DNA from: Lateolabrax maculatus
Taxonomy: Eukaryota > Chordata > Actinopteri > Acropomatiformes > Lateolabracidae
Direction of reading: 5' to 3'
Assembly: GCA_031216445.1 (NCBI GenBank)
Contig: CM062217.1
Coordinates: 27,160,001-27,224,000 of the forward strand
DNA length: 64,000 nt
Positions 38,240-49,191 of this stretch are shown one piece after another (positions within the stretch are counted from its first letter, which is position 1; every line of letters begins with the position of its first letter). The position numbers and the translations under genes are program-made. The notes beneath the pieces were generated by a model that was given only the letters and a program-made list of their open reading frames with translations, had not been told where the DNA came from and searched no databases.

Positions 38240-39557
38240 GTAATTATTATTATTATTATTGTTATTATTATTACTTTTTTATAATAATAATAATTATTAT
38301 TATTGTTAGTAGCAGTAGTAGTAGTAGTAATATTACATTATAAGTAGTAGCACATTCTGTTTATGATATACCTCAGGATTTTATAATTCTAGTGAATTTG
38401 TGTTTCTGGATGAAACTTTTATTTACAATGTGAAATATTTTATTCCAACTTTAATAGGAATTTTGTAATAACACAGTCACGGAAGGCCTGCACAAGTTGT
38501 AATTGAATAATTGTTCACGTGTTGTAATAACACCAAATCAGTGAGTTATTTACAGGCTGTATCATTAAAAAAAAATTGCGAAAGTCAGGATACTTTCATG
38601 ATTTTCTACAGGTCCATCTGTCACAAAGCAGGGCGAATAGGATGCACCAGTCTGAGCGGAACTATTGATTCATAAATGAGTTGTGGGTGCCTGATGTACA
38701 TTGTTACAGTTTTTTTTAATGCATCTGATAAACATAAGACATTGAAATACTGATATTTAAATCAGTCCGAATATTCTCAATCTGATTTTGTAAAATATAT
38801 TGAAAAAAAAAAAAAAGTATTCCAGTCGCCTTGTAGCTCCAGCTCTTGTCGTCTATCTGAAGGGTCGTCCCGTCCCGGCAGTCCTACCTGATGTAGTCCC
38901 GTTTACAGTAAGTCTTTCCGTCCCTGACGAAGCACGTGCAGGACTCGTCCAGGTACTGACTGCACTCGGCACATTTCAGACAGGCGGCATGCCACTCCAG
39001 GTCCGGGGAGACCCGCAGGATGTACTGGTCGTGTATTTGGTTCCCACAGCCCACGCACAGAGACACCAGCCGCTTCTCTGGAAGAGCAGCATGAGCAGGA
39101 CACATCAGACACACTGTTCACAACTGTCCGATGACTAGACTCATCCTATAATGTAGCCTGCCAAATGGCTTTCATTATTGTTGTTATTAGCCTACAATAA
39201 TAATAATAATTATAATAATAATATGAATAATATTAATAATCATAATAATAATGTGCGAATGATTGTTAATAATAATAATTATTATGCTATTGTTTTTTCA
39301 TCTTTTTTTGAATACAAGAAGTCAATATGTAACGTCCGCTGATACTGATATAAAATTCTGTATTTTATGATACCAATGACTTTAATAGGCCAAGAAAATA
39401 TGTTTTGTCTGCAGGCATTCTAGATTTTACTTTATTTTTTTATTTATTTATTTTTTACAAAAATTCAACTCTCAAGTTGTGATGAATATGGTTCCTGAAT
39501 TGGTTTCCAACACCGAACAAGTTTCTTACTTTTCGGCGGATCCCCCATGTCTCCCAT
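33706..39557 (-). CDS. isl1: isl1, LIM-homeodomain transcription factor Islet-1 (six coding exons, complete)
   Basis: Joining 39530-39557, 38888-39077, 37701-37960, 36317-36603, 35463-35630 and 33706-33822 on the minus strand gives an uninterrupted 349-residue protein, the length of mammalian ISL1. LIM1 has zinc ligands C17, C20, H39, C42, C45, C48, C67 and D70. LIM2 has C79, C82, H101, C104, C107, C110, C129 and D132. The homeodomain spans about 181-240, with the recognition-helix motif VWFQNKRCK. Residues about 262-291 match the known Lhx3-binding region, and the protein ends in SSPIEA. Known role of the family: a nuclear factor that acts with LDB1 and Lhx3 in motor and sensory neurons, and in heart progenitors, pancreas and pituitary. 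The C-terminal NPVEVQSYQPPWKVL and ASPERHDGG text is Isl1-type rather than Isl2-type. Whether it is the isl1a or isl1b paralogue cannot be decided here. The start sits in a good context (GAC before ATG, G after). The frame stays open upstream, so the start rests on family identity. Confidence 0.97.
35289..35329. repeat. GTTTT/GTTT pentamer repeat in isl1 intron 5
   Basis: Tandem TTTTG units downstream of the weak exon 5 donor; on the gene's strand they read CAAAA. Confidence 0.85.
35463..35630 (-). CDS. isl1: isl1 coding exon 5 (Lhx3-binding region)
   Basis: The acceptor is CTCTTGTAG|AACATCC. It encodes 56 residues, NIQGMTGTPMVAASPERHD through QPPWKVLSDFALQ to QPAFQQL. The donor CTG|GTTCGTTGG is a weak GT site, but it is the only boundary that restores the conserved QQLV-FSEGG junction with exon 6. 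An internal AG at 35562-35563 would shorten the exon by exactly 69 bases. Confidence 0.92.
35716..35752. repeat. TGCG/TG microsatellite in isl1 intron 4
   Basis: Five to six tandem GTGC units flanked by TG dinucleotides, within the intron between exons 4 and 5. Confidence 0.85.
36317..36603 (-). CDS. isl1: isl1 coding exon 4 (homeodomain)
   Basis: Encodes the linker [20 protein letters not shown] and the whole homeodomain, ending QLQQQQPNDKT at a codon boundary before GGTAAGAGG. The acceptor is the tandem CAACAG|CAG|AACC. Using the first AG gives MAAEPIS, as in mammalian ISL1; using the second drops one alanine. Asparagine at residue 201 and SLLMK just after the homeodomain are small differences from mammalian ISL1. 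Confidence 0.95.
37701..37960 (-). CDS. isl1: isl1 coding exon 3 (LIM2)
   Basis: The acceptor is CTCCGCAG|GTTATACG and the donor GGCAG|GTAAAATCC. It encodes residues 73-160, from LYGIKCAKC through the complete LIM2 domain to the linker HPARPLQMA. The exon is GC-rich against an AT-rich background. The intron before it (37961-38887, 927 bp) carries a long triplet-repeat tract. Confidence 0.95.
38085..38345. repeat. AAT/ATT triplet tract in isl1 intron 2
   Basis: Several runs of AAT, ATT and AGT triplets on both sides of a short A/T spacer, so the two halves can pair with each other. It lies inside the intron between the two LIM-domain exons. Confidence 0.9.
38888..39077 (-). CDS. isl1: isl1 coding exon 2 (LIM1)
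   Basis: The acceptor is CTTCCAG|AGAAGCGG and the donor ATCAG|GTAGGAC. It encodes residues 10-73, from KKRLVSL to DYIR, with all eight LIM1 zinc ligands. Both splice phases match the neighbouring exons. The first intron (39078-39529) is 452 bp and contains AAT-type triplet repeats. Confidence 0.95.
39195..39290. repeat. AAT triplet tract in isl1 intron 1
   Basis: Imperfect AAT/ATT triplet runs between coding exons 1 and 2, of the same composition as the tract in intron 2. Confidence 0.85.
39530..39557 (-). CDS. isl1: isl1 coding exon 1
   Basis: Encodes MGDMGDPPK plus the first base of the next lysine codon, the family's invariant N-terminus. The donor is AAAA|GTAAGAAA, a strong consensus. 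The frame is open for about 96 codons upstream of this ATG, running through a translated CA repeat; I treat that as chance because family members begin at MGDMGD. Confidence 0.93.
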
Positions 39558-39740
39558 GTCCACAAAGTAAGGCGATGTTAGGTCCACTGTCACAGCGGGC
39601 TGCGGTGCCTGGAAGCCTGGATGTGTCCTCCGCTGCCGGGCTGCCGGGCCAGGGGCTGTGCTGTCCGGCTCGGAGAGGGAGTGTGTGTATGTGTTTGTTG
39701 CCGGTGTGTGTGGAGCTCTGATCCTGACAAGCGGCGGGGC

Positions 39741-39784
39741 TGACGTAGGACAGTTGCACGTCATCTGCATGAGCAGCTGATTGG
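39741..39784 (-). promoter_or_regulatory. candidate proximal promoter motifs of isl1
   Basis: About 185-225 bases upstream of the start codon the minus strand has a CCAAT box (AGCCAATCAGC, core 39780-39784) and two CRE-like half-sites (TGACGTGC at 39757-39764 and TACGTCA near 39741-39747). A CA/TG repeat lies just beyond at 39811-39838. No TATA box is evident. Whether transcription starts here is inference. Confidence 0.3.
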
Positions 39785-39810
39785 CTCTGCAGACCCTGAC
39801 CAGCACTAAC

Positions 39811-39838
39811 CACACACACACACACACACACACACACT
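39811..39838. repeat. (CA)14 microsatellite upstream of isl1
   Basis: Perfect CA run about 255 bases upstream of the isl1 start codon, next to the candidate CCAAT/CRE cluster. On the gene's strand it reads TG and lies in the 5' flank or 5' untranslated region. Confidence 0.95.
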
Positions 39839-42148
39839 GGCACACTTATTGCTGCATATCATTTGTTTTCCAGCTTTCCTTTGCTCTTTTCTCTTCTGTT
39901 ACATTTTTATCTTATCCTTTGGTGTGCTGTTGGTGCTGGGGGGCTGTTGTTTATATGGTCAGCTGAGAATTTTCCATAAAGAAATTAAATAATTTTAACT
40001 GGACACACTAATTAAGAAGAATGCCTGGACGTCATCTCTTGAACGTGATCGTACAGGAGATGGATTTATATTCGACTCGATTAACAGTCCATAGTTAAGA
40101 GACATGACGTAAAAACATTGAATCACGCTATAACGCACATATTTAGAACGCGAGCATGGCCTGTCTATCTAGCACCGACATAGTTAAAGGATCAGGAATC
40201 TGATTAAAACCCTGTATCGTCCCAATGGGAACTTTTCAGAAACTGTTGAAAGCTCAGTGGCGACACATTATTGAAATGCAACCCCGAATCGTATGGGAAA
40301 GTTAGGCTCTAGAAGCCTAGAGCTCGAGTAAATCCTTGAACCTATCGAGAAAAAAACTATCATTTACATGCGTTGTTTTCATCAGGGAGCAGCTGATGGT
40401 GTGAGCCCTAAATCAGAGCGGTGACAGGCCAGGACCCGCAGGAGCAGCTCTGACACACACAAACACGCCCTCTTGTGTTAGTAACCTACTCACGCCATAA
40501 ACACACAGCAGCAGCAGGCAGAGGACACCTCAGCAGTCTGTTATGGAAATAGATATTTTAAGGAAAATGGAATACGTTTAGAGCCGCTTGAACAAAATAG
40601 GCTTAATACAACCTTGCGCTTCAGTGATGAGGAAACCTTTACTAATCACAGCAACCACTGTTTATTTTTTTGACACAGCACACATATAAAACTCATTTTT
40701 ACGCATGAATTAAGCTATCAAAATAAATGTATATAAAATTATAAACAAAACTTATAGAATATGTCCAGGGTACAGCCATGAAAATATAGAGTCTAGATGG
40801 GTTCTAGTATGTATTTCAGTATTTAGATAGATTTGGAGTGAAAGTCAAGAACGCTTCTTATCATTCTAATTCTTATTATAAAACATTGTTTGTTTGTTTT
40901 TTCAGGTTCTCCTTTTGGTTCATAGGAATTTCTCCCTAAATGCAGTTCACCTAAATGAAACCACTATGATTAGTCATTGGGGAATTTTGACTAATGGGCC
41001 ACTGATGCCTGACTGAATGGTGCCACACTGAACACAAAATTAGAAAGCCTTTGCAGACCCTGGAGTGAAGGACCACATAAAGTCTAGACACTGGGAAGGG
41101 CCAATACTTAAAGCAAACCAAAAGGATGAGACAATAGCCCTAAGGTGTCTTCAGACAGCTCACTTGTTGCTAACTGAAGCTGCACATTTTGATTTCACTT
41201 CTGTTTTGATTTCCCAAAAGTCACACCAACACTAAAGTTAGATGATAAATCAATAAAATATTTTTCAGTGGAGACTCATTTGTTCAAACATCGAAAATGA
41301 CTTATGTTTAAGTTTTCCTCACAAGCAACCTCTGGCATTTGGGTAAATAATGCAGACCAGAATTATTTTATGTTCTGAGGGACAAAATTTATGCCCAGTG
41401 CAAACCTATTAGTGGCAGTGCAGGAAGTAAAGTAGTGTGTACTTCATGTAGGCAGAAAGTAAAAGGTGGGGGACTGGGGTTTGTGTCCTGTCACAATCCA
41501 ACTGGATGTTTGCTACTGTAACAGTTTTTTCCCCCTCATTGCATATTTCAAATATTGTAGAAACAAATAAAAACATAATACAGGGTTTGTCAGAATTGTC
41601 TGACATGATATTGTATCATCACAAAAGTCAGGGTCATTTAAACACAGGAGACCACGGTTCTCTTTGTTCTCTTTACCTTAATTTTTTATTAGTAGTGGTA
41701 TTTAAGTTTTAAAGAGGACTTTGTAATTGAGGTTTTAAAAGATTACTATCTATCATCATTATTGTTATTATTGTCTCAACTTCTGCACATGCATTATATG
41801 CCCAAGAGTATGGGCAGACCCCCTGTCATTTTGTTATTCTTCTATAAATTTTACCTTTTTTTTTTACTTCTCTATTGTTTTTTACTTTTTTTAAACCACA
41901 TTTGTATCTTTTTTTAAATTGTCTTGTATTTATTTTTTCACTTGTCTTGTTATAGATTTTTGTGTGTTATATAAATAACTCTGAAATGCCTTGTTGTTGA
42001 AACAAACATTTGGCTATATAGTTTATGTAACAGACTGTGTAAAAAATGTTTTGAAAAGTGCTATACAAATTCAGCCTATTATTATTACTATTATTATCCT
42101 ATTCACACCCATGCATACTGTATATTATGGTATGGGACAACTACTATT

Positions 42149-42218
42149 CTCTCTCTCTCTATAGCTCTCCCTCCCTGTATCTGTATATATGTGTGTGTGT
42201 GTCTGTGTGTGTGTGTGT
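42149..42218. repeat. CT and TG compound microsatellite
   Basis: A CT run, a short CCCTCC spacer, a TA/TG run and a TG run in sequence. Confidence 0.9.
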
Positions 42219-42737
42219 TTACAGCCCTGCAGTCCACTGACTTCTTTGGAAAGCCTGTTCTGATTACAGTTTGGGATGTAGTGAAAGACTGTGCTAATGA
42301 AAGTAAAGCTTGAGTGTTGAAGAGGAAAATCACAGCGGATGCATCTGAAAGCCACCACACTGACAAGCCTTGTAATTTGTTACCCAGTGAAACCTCATTT
42401 CCCTTATCAACAACACCGTTGTCAACACTGGAGGAAGAAACCACCTAACTTTCTGACTGAATTTCAAATAATATTGTTATATTTGTGGAAATGTATATAA
42501 AAAAAATAATTGGTAGCTTCAGCAGCTTGTGAGGGGCCAATCATTTGACACATTTTTATATGCTATAAAAATCCTTTTATACATGCTAATGGCCGTTACA
42601 AGTGCTCTACAATATAAAAGAAACTTAATTAAGCCAAAACCAAAATAAATATTAAAAGAAAAATTAAATCAAACTAACCGTTGTTTTATTTTAAATTATG
42701 TTAACTTACGATACATATGTGACGTAGTTACGTACGT

Positions 42738-42860
42738 ACTTATTTTAATCCAAATCATGATCTTTTCCTAAAACTAACCAAGTAGTTTTTTGCTTTAACC
42801 TAACCAAACAACCATTTCTAAAGTCAAGCATGTATTTATTCTTGTTACCATGATGACCAA
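42738..42860 (+). repeat. dispersed teleost repeat (CCTAACCAAG type), copy 2
   Basis: Contains TCCAAATCATGATCTTTTCC, TAAAACTAACCAAGTAGTTT and CTTTAACCTAACCAAACAAC, related to 30064-30290. Confidence 0.55.
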
Positions 42861-43964
42861 GGTCTGTTACGGTGGTCATATATGTGTTTTTTGGGAGGGG
42901 AGTCACTGCTCCTATAGAGGATGCTGAAATCACTCATATATGGCATTGGAAATGGACCTATTCTGTCGTTTTCAGTATGAGGATGGGTTATTTGAAACAA
43001 TTGTGCTGGAACCTTAATGATCTAATTTGTGCCATTGACAACATGTCCGACAACTTATAACAGGTCCTGCTGCATCGGTTCTATGGAGCAGTTTATACTA
43101 TTGAAAAGCAAGTTTATTTCAAACTGGATGGTGCAATATTGCTAATATGGTATCTTCCTTAATTTTGGACTCTCTGGGCTTACAGCATCCGGACCTGACC
43201 AACACTGATGTATTTTAACTCATGCAACAAAAATTGCAGCACATTCACAGCAAGTTAATGAATCAAAATTCTCAAAAACATGCATCAGTGCTTGTGAAAA
43301 AAAAAGTATACATGATTTGTAGTAAATGGGCCAAAAACACATGCAAGCATGTAATATGGTCTTTTAAACGTGTTCAGAGAGATGTAGTCCCACTCTTCTG
43401 CTTCCTCAAAAGTTTTGTAATTAAAGCATAATATTGAATTGTTGTTGTTGCAGACTTAATAGTCGTCATTTTCATAAAGGATACATAAGCAGTGCTGCCA
43501 TTTTTCATGTTAATTTGGATTTTCTGAACACCCTGAATATAAGCTTACATTTCCATAATTCTGTCATATGTTTAGAATATAAAAGCAATAACAGGCTGGC
43601 CTTGACCTGCATGACCTCTCACTTTGTGCTCCTCCCCCCAGTTCTGCTCAGCTTTGCTCAGAAACTCTGAATGATGTCTGTCAAGTCCTTCACCGTCATT
43701 TCTGCAATGACTGGGACATTTCAGCAGACAGTCACAGGCGTAGGCTGTGGCTGCTGTCTGTCCTGTCCAGTCGCGGGGGGGGGGGCCTCCCCTGGGTCGC
43801 CCTTGTGCCCCACAGACCATATGGCCTGGCCTGGCCCCTCTAGACGGGTAAGCTGGTCCATGGACCACCTGAGGCAGCAGGAGCTCTCATAATCACTGGA
43901 GACAAGGGCCACTTGACACCAGGCTGACAGATGGTGCTCCAGCACTGCTGCCCTGGACTGCTGC

Positions 43965-44010
43965 TGTGTGTGTGTGTGTGTGTATGTGTGAGTACGTGTG
44001 TGTGTGTGTT
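43965..44010. repeat. (TG)n microsatellite
   Basis: Two TG runs separated by a TATGTGTGAGTACG spacer. Confidence 0.9.
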
Positions 44011-45400
44011 CAGATTGAGTGGCACAATAAGGGCGATGATGTGTCAGGGGTGGTTAAACATGATGGTGGCAGCCCGTCTTCCTTTGTCTCTAGGGCAGCC
44101 ATAGCCCCGGGCCATGACTGCAGGCACATTTCATCACATATAAGGAGCCGAGTCTAAACAACAGATGCAAACAACGCTGCTGTGTTCCACCAAAGTATAA
44201 TGTCATATCTTCTTTCACAAACTGATAATTTTCTGTTGCCAGTTTTGGAGTTATTATTTAGAGCAAAGTTGTTAAGCAAATTCATAAAGGAACATATATG
44301 ATCTGTTATTTAAGTGACAGCTGTAGTACATACCAATCAAGAATCACTTTATTTTCTTCATATCTAGAAGAGCACAGTCACATGCTGCCCTCAGGAGTCA
44401 GTACTGAACTTGTTTTGTTACCTTTCCAACCTTATTGCCGGACAACAACATCAATAGTGAACAATTCTGCGAAATCCAGGATTACATCCAATATCTGCAC
44501 ATGGTAACTATGGTATGGTTTAGGTTAGAAAAACTTTTTTACTTTCCACTCCATAAGCCACACACTACTTCCTGCATTGGCAGTGGACATTGGCATTGGA
44601 ATGCAGAATCATCTAATGTGGATGTAGATTTTTTTTTTTTTGGTAGAGAGTAGTTCCAATTAATGCTGTTGACAGTTTCTATAGATTATCAAAACATCTC
44701 AAAACAATATGTAATCTGCTGATCTCAAAGTCGGTTTGTAACTATTAAAATATCCGTATCTCTAAATACATTATGTGTAAAATGGCCCCTCTAAAAGGCC
44801 AAGAATGGTTCCCTGAAAAAGATTTACGACTTCTCGTCATGTTGAGTGTCCCTTTAACATACCGTGGGGATGGCACATTGACTCAAACAGCCCTGTGTTA
44901 AAACAGGGGACAGACTTGTTAGACAACAAAAGTCCAGTTTGAGTAACAGATAAATGCATTTAAAGGCCTATCAAATGAGAAAAAACCACTGCACAACTGT
45001 TTGTAATACGTCCAGACAGAACGATATAACTCTGGAGAGTTATCACGACGACGCAACTCTTTTGTTTTTCATTTTGATGGTCACAGGTTTAACAGCAGAA
45101 ATGTAGCCTTCAAGTTACAAAGTGATCTACCAGATTATATTACGTTGTGTTGCAGCAAAAACTGAGCCAGGTTAAATGTTATTGCTGCAGCCCCCTGCAC
45201 TGGCCCCCACACTGCATCACTGGACTGGTTCCATTCAAATGAATGAGAGGACTGCATTTTTTCAGGCAGGTCTGAACACAGCCTTAGTAGCTAGAACCAT
45301 CCCCTAGCAGCCAAATGGTTCAGAGTTAAGAACCCCATCTCCACCTGGCATTGACATGTAATCTAGATCAGGAAAAATCCAAGTAGAACATATTACAATC

Positions 45401-45683
45401 TAGCCTGGGAACCAGATGAATCTGCAAGCTCATCTTTCATTTGCAGATACATCTGGCCCCTCTCCCATTCAAACTGATTTCTCTGACGATTTCTAAAAGA
45501 ACAAACAACTGCACTTAAACTTTATGTTGATAAAAAATGTATGTTTGCCGTACTTCCGACAGGACAGTACGTTGCTCTGATTGGTTGTCTCTGCTCGTCG
45601 ATAACACCCCTTGGAAATCAAAAATGAACTGAGAGGTTCCAGACTAATACGCATTTGCAAATTAGTCTGGTGATGCCAGGCTA
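45401..45683 (+). mobile_element. 283-bp element with 9-bp target duplication (copy A)
   Basis: Starts TAGCCTGGGAACCAGA and ends GATGCCAGGCTA, giving short inverted ends (TAGCCTGG/CCAGGCTA). The 9-bp ATTACAATC flanks both sides exactly (45392-45400, 45684-45692). It is an internally shorter relative of 48732-49191, sharing CCCCTCTCCCATTCAAACTG, CTTGGAAATCAAAAATGAAC and GAGGTTCCAGACTAA. No intact open frame. Confidence 0.82.
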
Positions 45684-47949
45684 ATTACAATCAGAATGGT
45701 GAGGGGGATCACCCACTGTCACATTGTGATTGGATCTAACTCCGCCTTTTCCTGCTGTCTCAAGACGAGCTCTTCTTCTGCAAAGATAAAATAAGTAAAT
45801 CCCATACAGCAGCATTGCTGCCTTGACCTTGGACATGTCAAGATTGTTGTTGTCGAAGTCCACCAGCTCCACCTATCAAATTTGCTTTATTGATAGATTT
45901 CAATAATCAGATCACATCTCCATATACAGATCACAGGTTTTACCAGGTGAAAATGGGGTTGAAATCTCAACCTATCCTATCACATAAAAAATACATGGTG
46001 ACACAAATTCTAAATGTACATCATTATTAATAATTTACAATAAAGATAATTATTTCATGTGTTAGAAAGCCAGCTATCACTAAAGTTTTGGTGAGCACTT
46101 GACTTCACTGCTTCACATCACACTCATTGTGCATAAGCAAAGTCTTCCTGATACGTAACGTTAAAACAGCTAGCTGATGCTTGCTAGCCAGCAATGAGTT
46201 CCTGCATCAAACTAAATTTTCAATAACATTTCCCAATAAAAAAAAAACAGCCATGTTGGTTGTCTGCGTTCATCATGATAATGTTCAGTGTTTTCTTACA
46301 TGTATATATATATGCATATATACATAAAATATGTATGTATATACAGTATGTCTATCATTGTTGTGTATGTACTGCACGTGGTTATGATATATGCCTCTGC
46401 TCTCTGGTGTAGTCAGGAAGTGCGTGTTCATGTGTTTTGGGGGAGTGGCTTTGGAGGGCCTGAAGGGTGGGGTGGGCTTTTTTCCAGTTGAACACGACTG
46501 TTACCTACCCCATATTGAAGGACCAAATGCTTTTGGTGATTACAGTATTTATATGGGTGGGACTGCAGGTAATGATGCTATCTACTTACACACACATAGT
46601 GTCTTTCTGGCCTGGTGTGTAACAAGTAGTCAGGACACTCTTAAATAACTCCAAGTACAAATAGTTACCAGTTTATTAGGGACACATTTAGGCAATTAAA
46701 TTCAACAATCTTTATTAAGTTTAACATTTAGCTGTCAAGGAATCATGGATGTGGTGATTCAACTTCATGGTAGTAGTCAGTCGTGGTGCTGCGGTGGACT
46801 GTATTTTACTGAGGAGCGTTAGAAATATTTATATACATCTTTATATACCATTTATATATATGAGGAAGAAGCAATATTTGTATCACCTCTCAATTTAAGG
46901 CAATGCTTTGTAACAGCAGCACTAACTTCAGCCTCCAAAACCATAGAGCCGAATGAACTCCTCTCTAACACGTGTCAACAAAAGCAGAAAATTATGAACT
47001 GAACAAAGACATAATTTATTGAAACATCGTTCAAACGTCATTAGATTGTACAGTTTTTGCATCTCACCGGAATGCTTACAAAGTGAAACTTGACCATACA
47101 TGAACATTTTGTGACTGCACTAAGGCCGAGAATTTCCCAACAACATGGTTCTTATATATCTGGAGCTGTAACACTCGCATCCATTCATACAGAGATATTT
47201 GTGGTGAGTTGAAAGTCTGTGGACATACAGGCAAAAAAAATCAAATAAAATTATTAAATTGTGTAAATCTTTCTTTCCAAAAAAGTTGTCGGAAGCCAAA
47301 TTTGATCCCAGCTGACCGTAAAAAATTATTTGTTTAAAAAAATAAACAACAACATTTATTCTAATCTCAAGCTTCTCATATTATGAATATATTATACTGT
47401 TTTAAGGTTAACCTCAATGTGCACGTACTGAACATGTACCACATTTATAACATAGAATGTATCCTGTCTGATACATGTAGTATATTAATTCCTTCTTACA
47501 TGAAGTTGAATGGGAGTAGAAGTAGGTCGGAAGATGCTGTGAGCAGCAACCATCTCAAGGTTCCCTGTGCTTAATCCAAAACCCACGCTTAATTTTCCAA
47601 TGCCTTTGAGTGTATTTCTGCCAAGTAGAATCAATAAAGCAAAAGAAAACAAAACAAAAACAGGTTAAAAGTAACCATGTTTGAAGGAGCTACGGCTGCA
47701 TCTGAATGTGCCATTAAAATGTATTTTAAAATTATAATCCTGTTAATAACCCCCATTTTTACTTAATGTATCTTTAATCTGATTATGTTATTTTTTTCTG
47801 TAACTTTAACAGAATACATTTTTGTATCCTAATTACACAACTCTGTTCTATATATTCCATTACTCCCCAAGCCTGCATGCTACATACACATAGAGCATGT
47901 ATACAAATATTTATACACACCTATACACCCAGGAAATAATTCTGCAGTG

Positions 47950-48070
47950 CATTTTTTGAATTTTGGGGAATGTAAACAGCAGCAACAAGATAGTGTTGAT
48001 AATATGATAATATGAATTTGATATCTGGGAAACATAGTCTGTAAACATGCATAAAAATTCCTGACAACCT
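47950..48070 (+). repeat. dispersed repeat pair member 1
   Basis: Shares AGTGTTGATAATATG and GATATCTGGGAAACATAGTC followed by TGTAAAC with 54965-55060, at moderate divergence. Both sit near other mobile elements. Class unknown. Confidence 0.4.
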
Positions 48071-48230
48071 AACCCTGACCCTGTGTAAGGGCCAATTCAG
48101 GGTGGAGTCATAATTCCCACAGGAATGGGTTCTTAGTAGTAATAGTGATAATGATATAAAGGTATATAACAACAAAACACTTAATGAGTACATTTTCCTT
48201 GTAATACTTACTTTTACTGTTAAGTTTTAA

Positions 48231-48447
48231 CCCTTGTGTTGTCCTCTGGGTCGAGGTGATGTATCATATGTTTGTGTCATCCTTTTCCTTTATTCTGTTT
48301 CTTACTCTGTTCCTATTGTCAAGAAACAAACTAAAAACAAAAGATAACCGCTTCAAGAATCACAAATGTCATGCATAACAACATTTACATACACAGAAGG
48401 ACATTTTCGGCCACCGGGTCACCTCGACCCAGAGGACAACACAAGGG
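48231..48447. mobile_element. piggyBac-type MITE, TTAA-flanked
   Basis: The ends are perfect 29-bp inverted repeats (48231-48259 and 48419-48447) beginning CCCTTGTGTTGTCCTCTGGG. TTAA flanks both sides (48227-48230, 48448-48451). Total length 217 bp with no coding capacity. TTAA target duplication fits piggyBac (or Kolobok) mobilisation. The perfect terminal match suggests a young insertion. Confidence 0.9.
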
Positions 48448-48731
48448 TTAAGAAAAGAGACTCTTAATCAACAAGTGAGTGGTGTGCAGCAGTGTCAGTG
48501 GCCACTTGCCGAGTTGTTGCCACCCAGATTTCATGACTGGGATTCAAACCATGGCGTTCATAAAAATCTTAGAGCTGGTTCACTTGAAACAAGAAGTTTC
48601 AGGAGACCTCAAGTCTTAAGCAGGAATATTTATTGAAGCTGGATTGAGGAGAAAAGGGAAACACCACATGTGAATCACAGCGCACTGCTTCCCAAATCTT
48701 AAGACGGTGTCCTGAAGCACAGTATTTAACC

Positions 48732-49191
48732 TAGCCTGGGAACCAGACAAATTTAGGAGCTCATGTTTTATTTGGTCTGGCAGATACGTCTGACCCCTCT
48801 CCCATTCAAACTGATTTCCTTGTTACTGGTATCAGACGAGCCAATCACAAGCGTTTATCTAGTATGAGGTGGGTTTAATATGATGAGTGACAGAGAGGAT
48901 AGCCGTTGAAGTATCTTTGTAAATATCCAAGATGACGGCTGCCGATACAGATGGTTCAATGTCCGGCTACAGCCGCAATTTTAACCTGGACTGTAAATTT
49001 TCTCTAAAAGAAGAAAAAACAACCGCACTTAAATTTTATGTTGATAAGAGATATGTGTTTCCCGTACTTCTGCCATTTTGTTGCTCATATTGGTTGTTGT
49101 GCCCGTCTGTAACGCCCCTTGGAAATCAAAAATTAACTGAGAGGTTCCAGACTAACACGCATTTGCGAATTAGTGTGGCAATGCCAGGCTG
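48732..49191 (+). mobile_element. 460-bp element with 9-bp target duplication (copy B)
   Basis: Begins TAGCCTGGGAACCAGAC and ends GCAATGCCAGGCTG. The 9-bp TATTTAACC flanks both sides exactly (48723-48731, 49192-49200). A short frame from ATG 48932 reads MTAADTDG, then CKFSLKEEKTTALKFYVDKR, which resembles the start of a RecQ-like helicase module just before its ATP-binding loop; the frame then decays. Nine-base duplications are typical of Mutator-like transposons, but the class is unproven. Confidence 0.8.

Larger units (their letters stand above)
39839..45391. other. 5' flank of isl1 and intergenic, no further gene seen
   Basis: The first 700 bases upstream are non-repetitive and may hold the remaining 5' untranslated region and promoter, but no start site can be fixed. 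Beyond lie AT-rich sequence, microsatellites and dispersed fragments (for example AAAGTGCTATACAAATTCAG near 42055). The GC-richer stretch 43660-44160 has no recognisable coding content. Confidence 0.55.

Noticed and set aside
38085..38345. Triplet runs considered as a CRISPR-like or satellite array
   Set aside because: They are simple AAT/ATT microsatellites without spacers and sit inside a vertebrate intron.
39465..39845. 126-codon minus-strand frame as a separate gene
   Set aside because: Contains isl1 exon 1 plus its open upstream flank and intron read-through; the 5' part is a translated CA repeat.
41800..41840. ATATGCCCAAGAGTATGGGC considered as another copy of the repeat at 14797
   Set aside because: Similarity covers only about 30 bases; too short to support.
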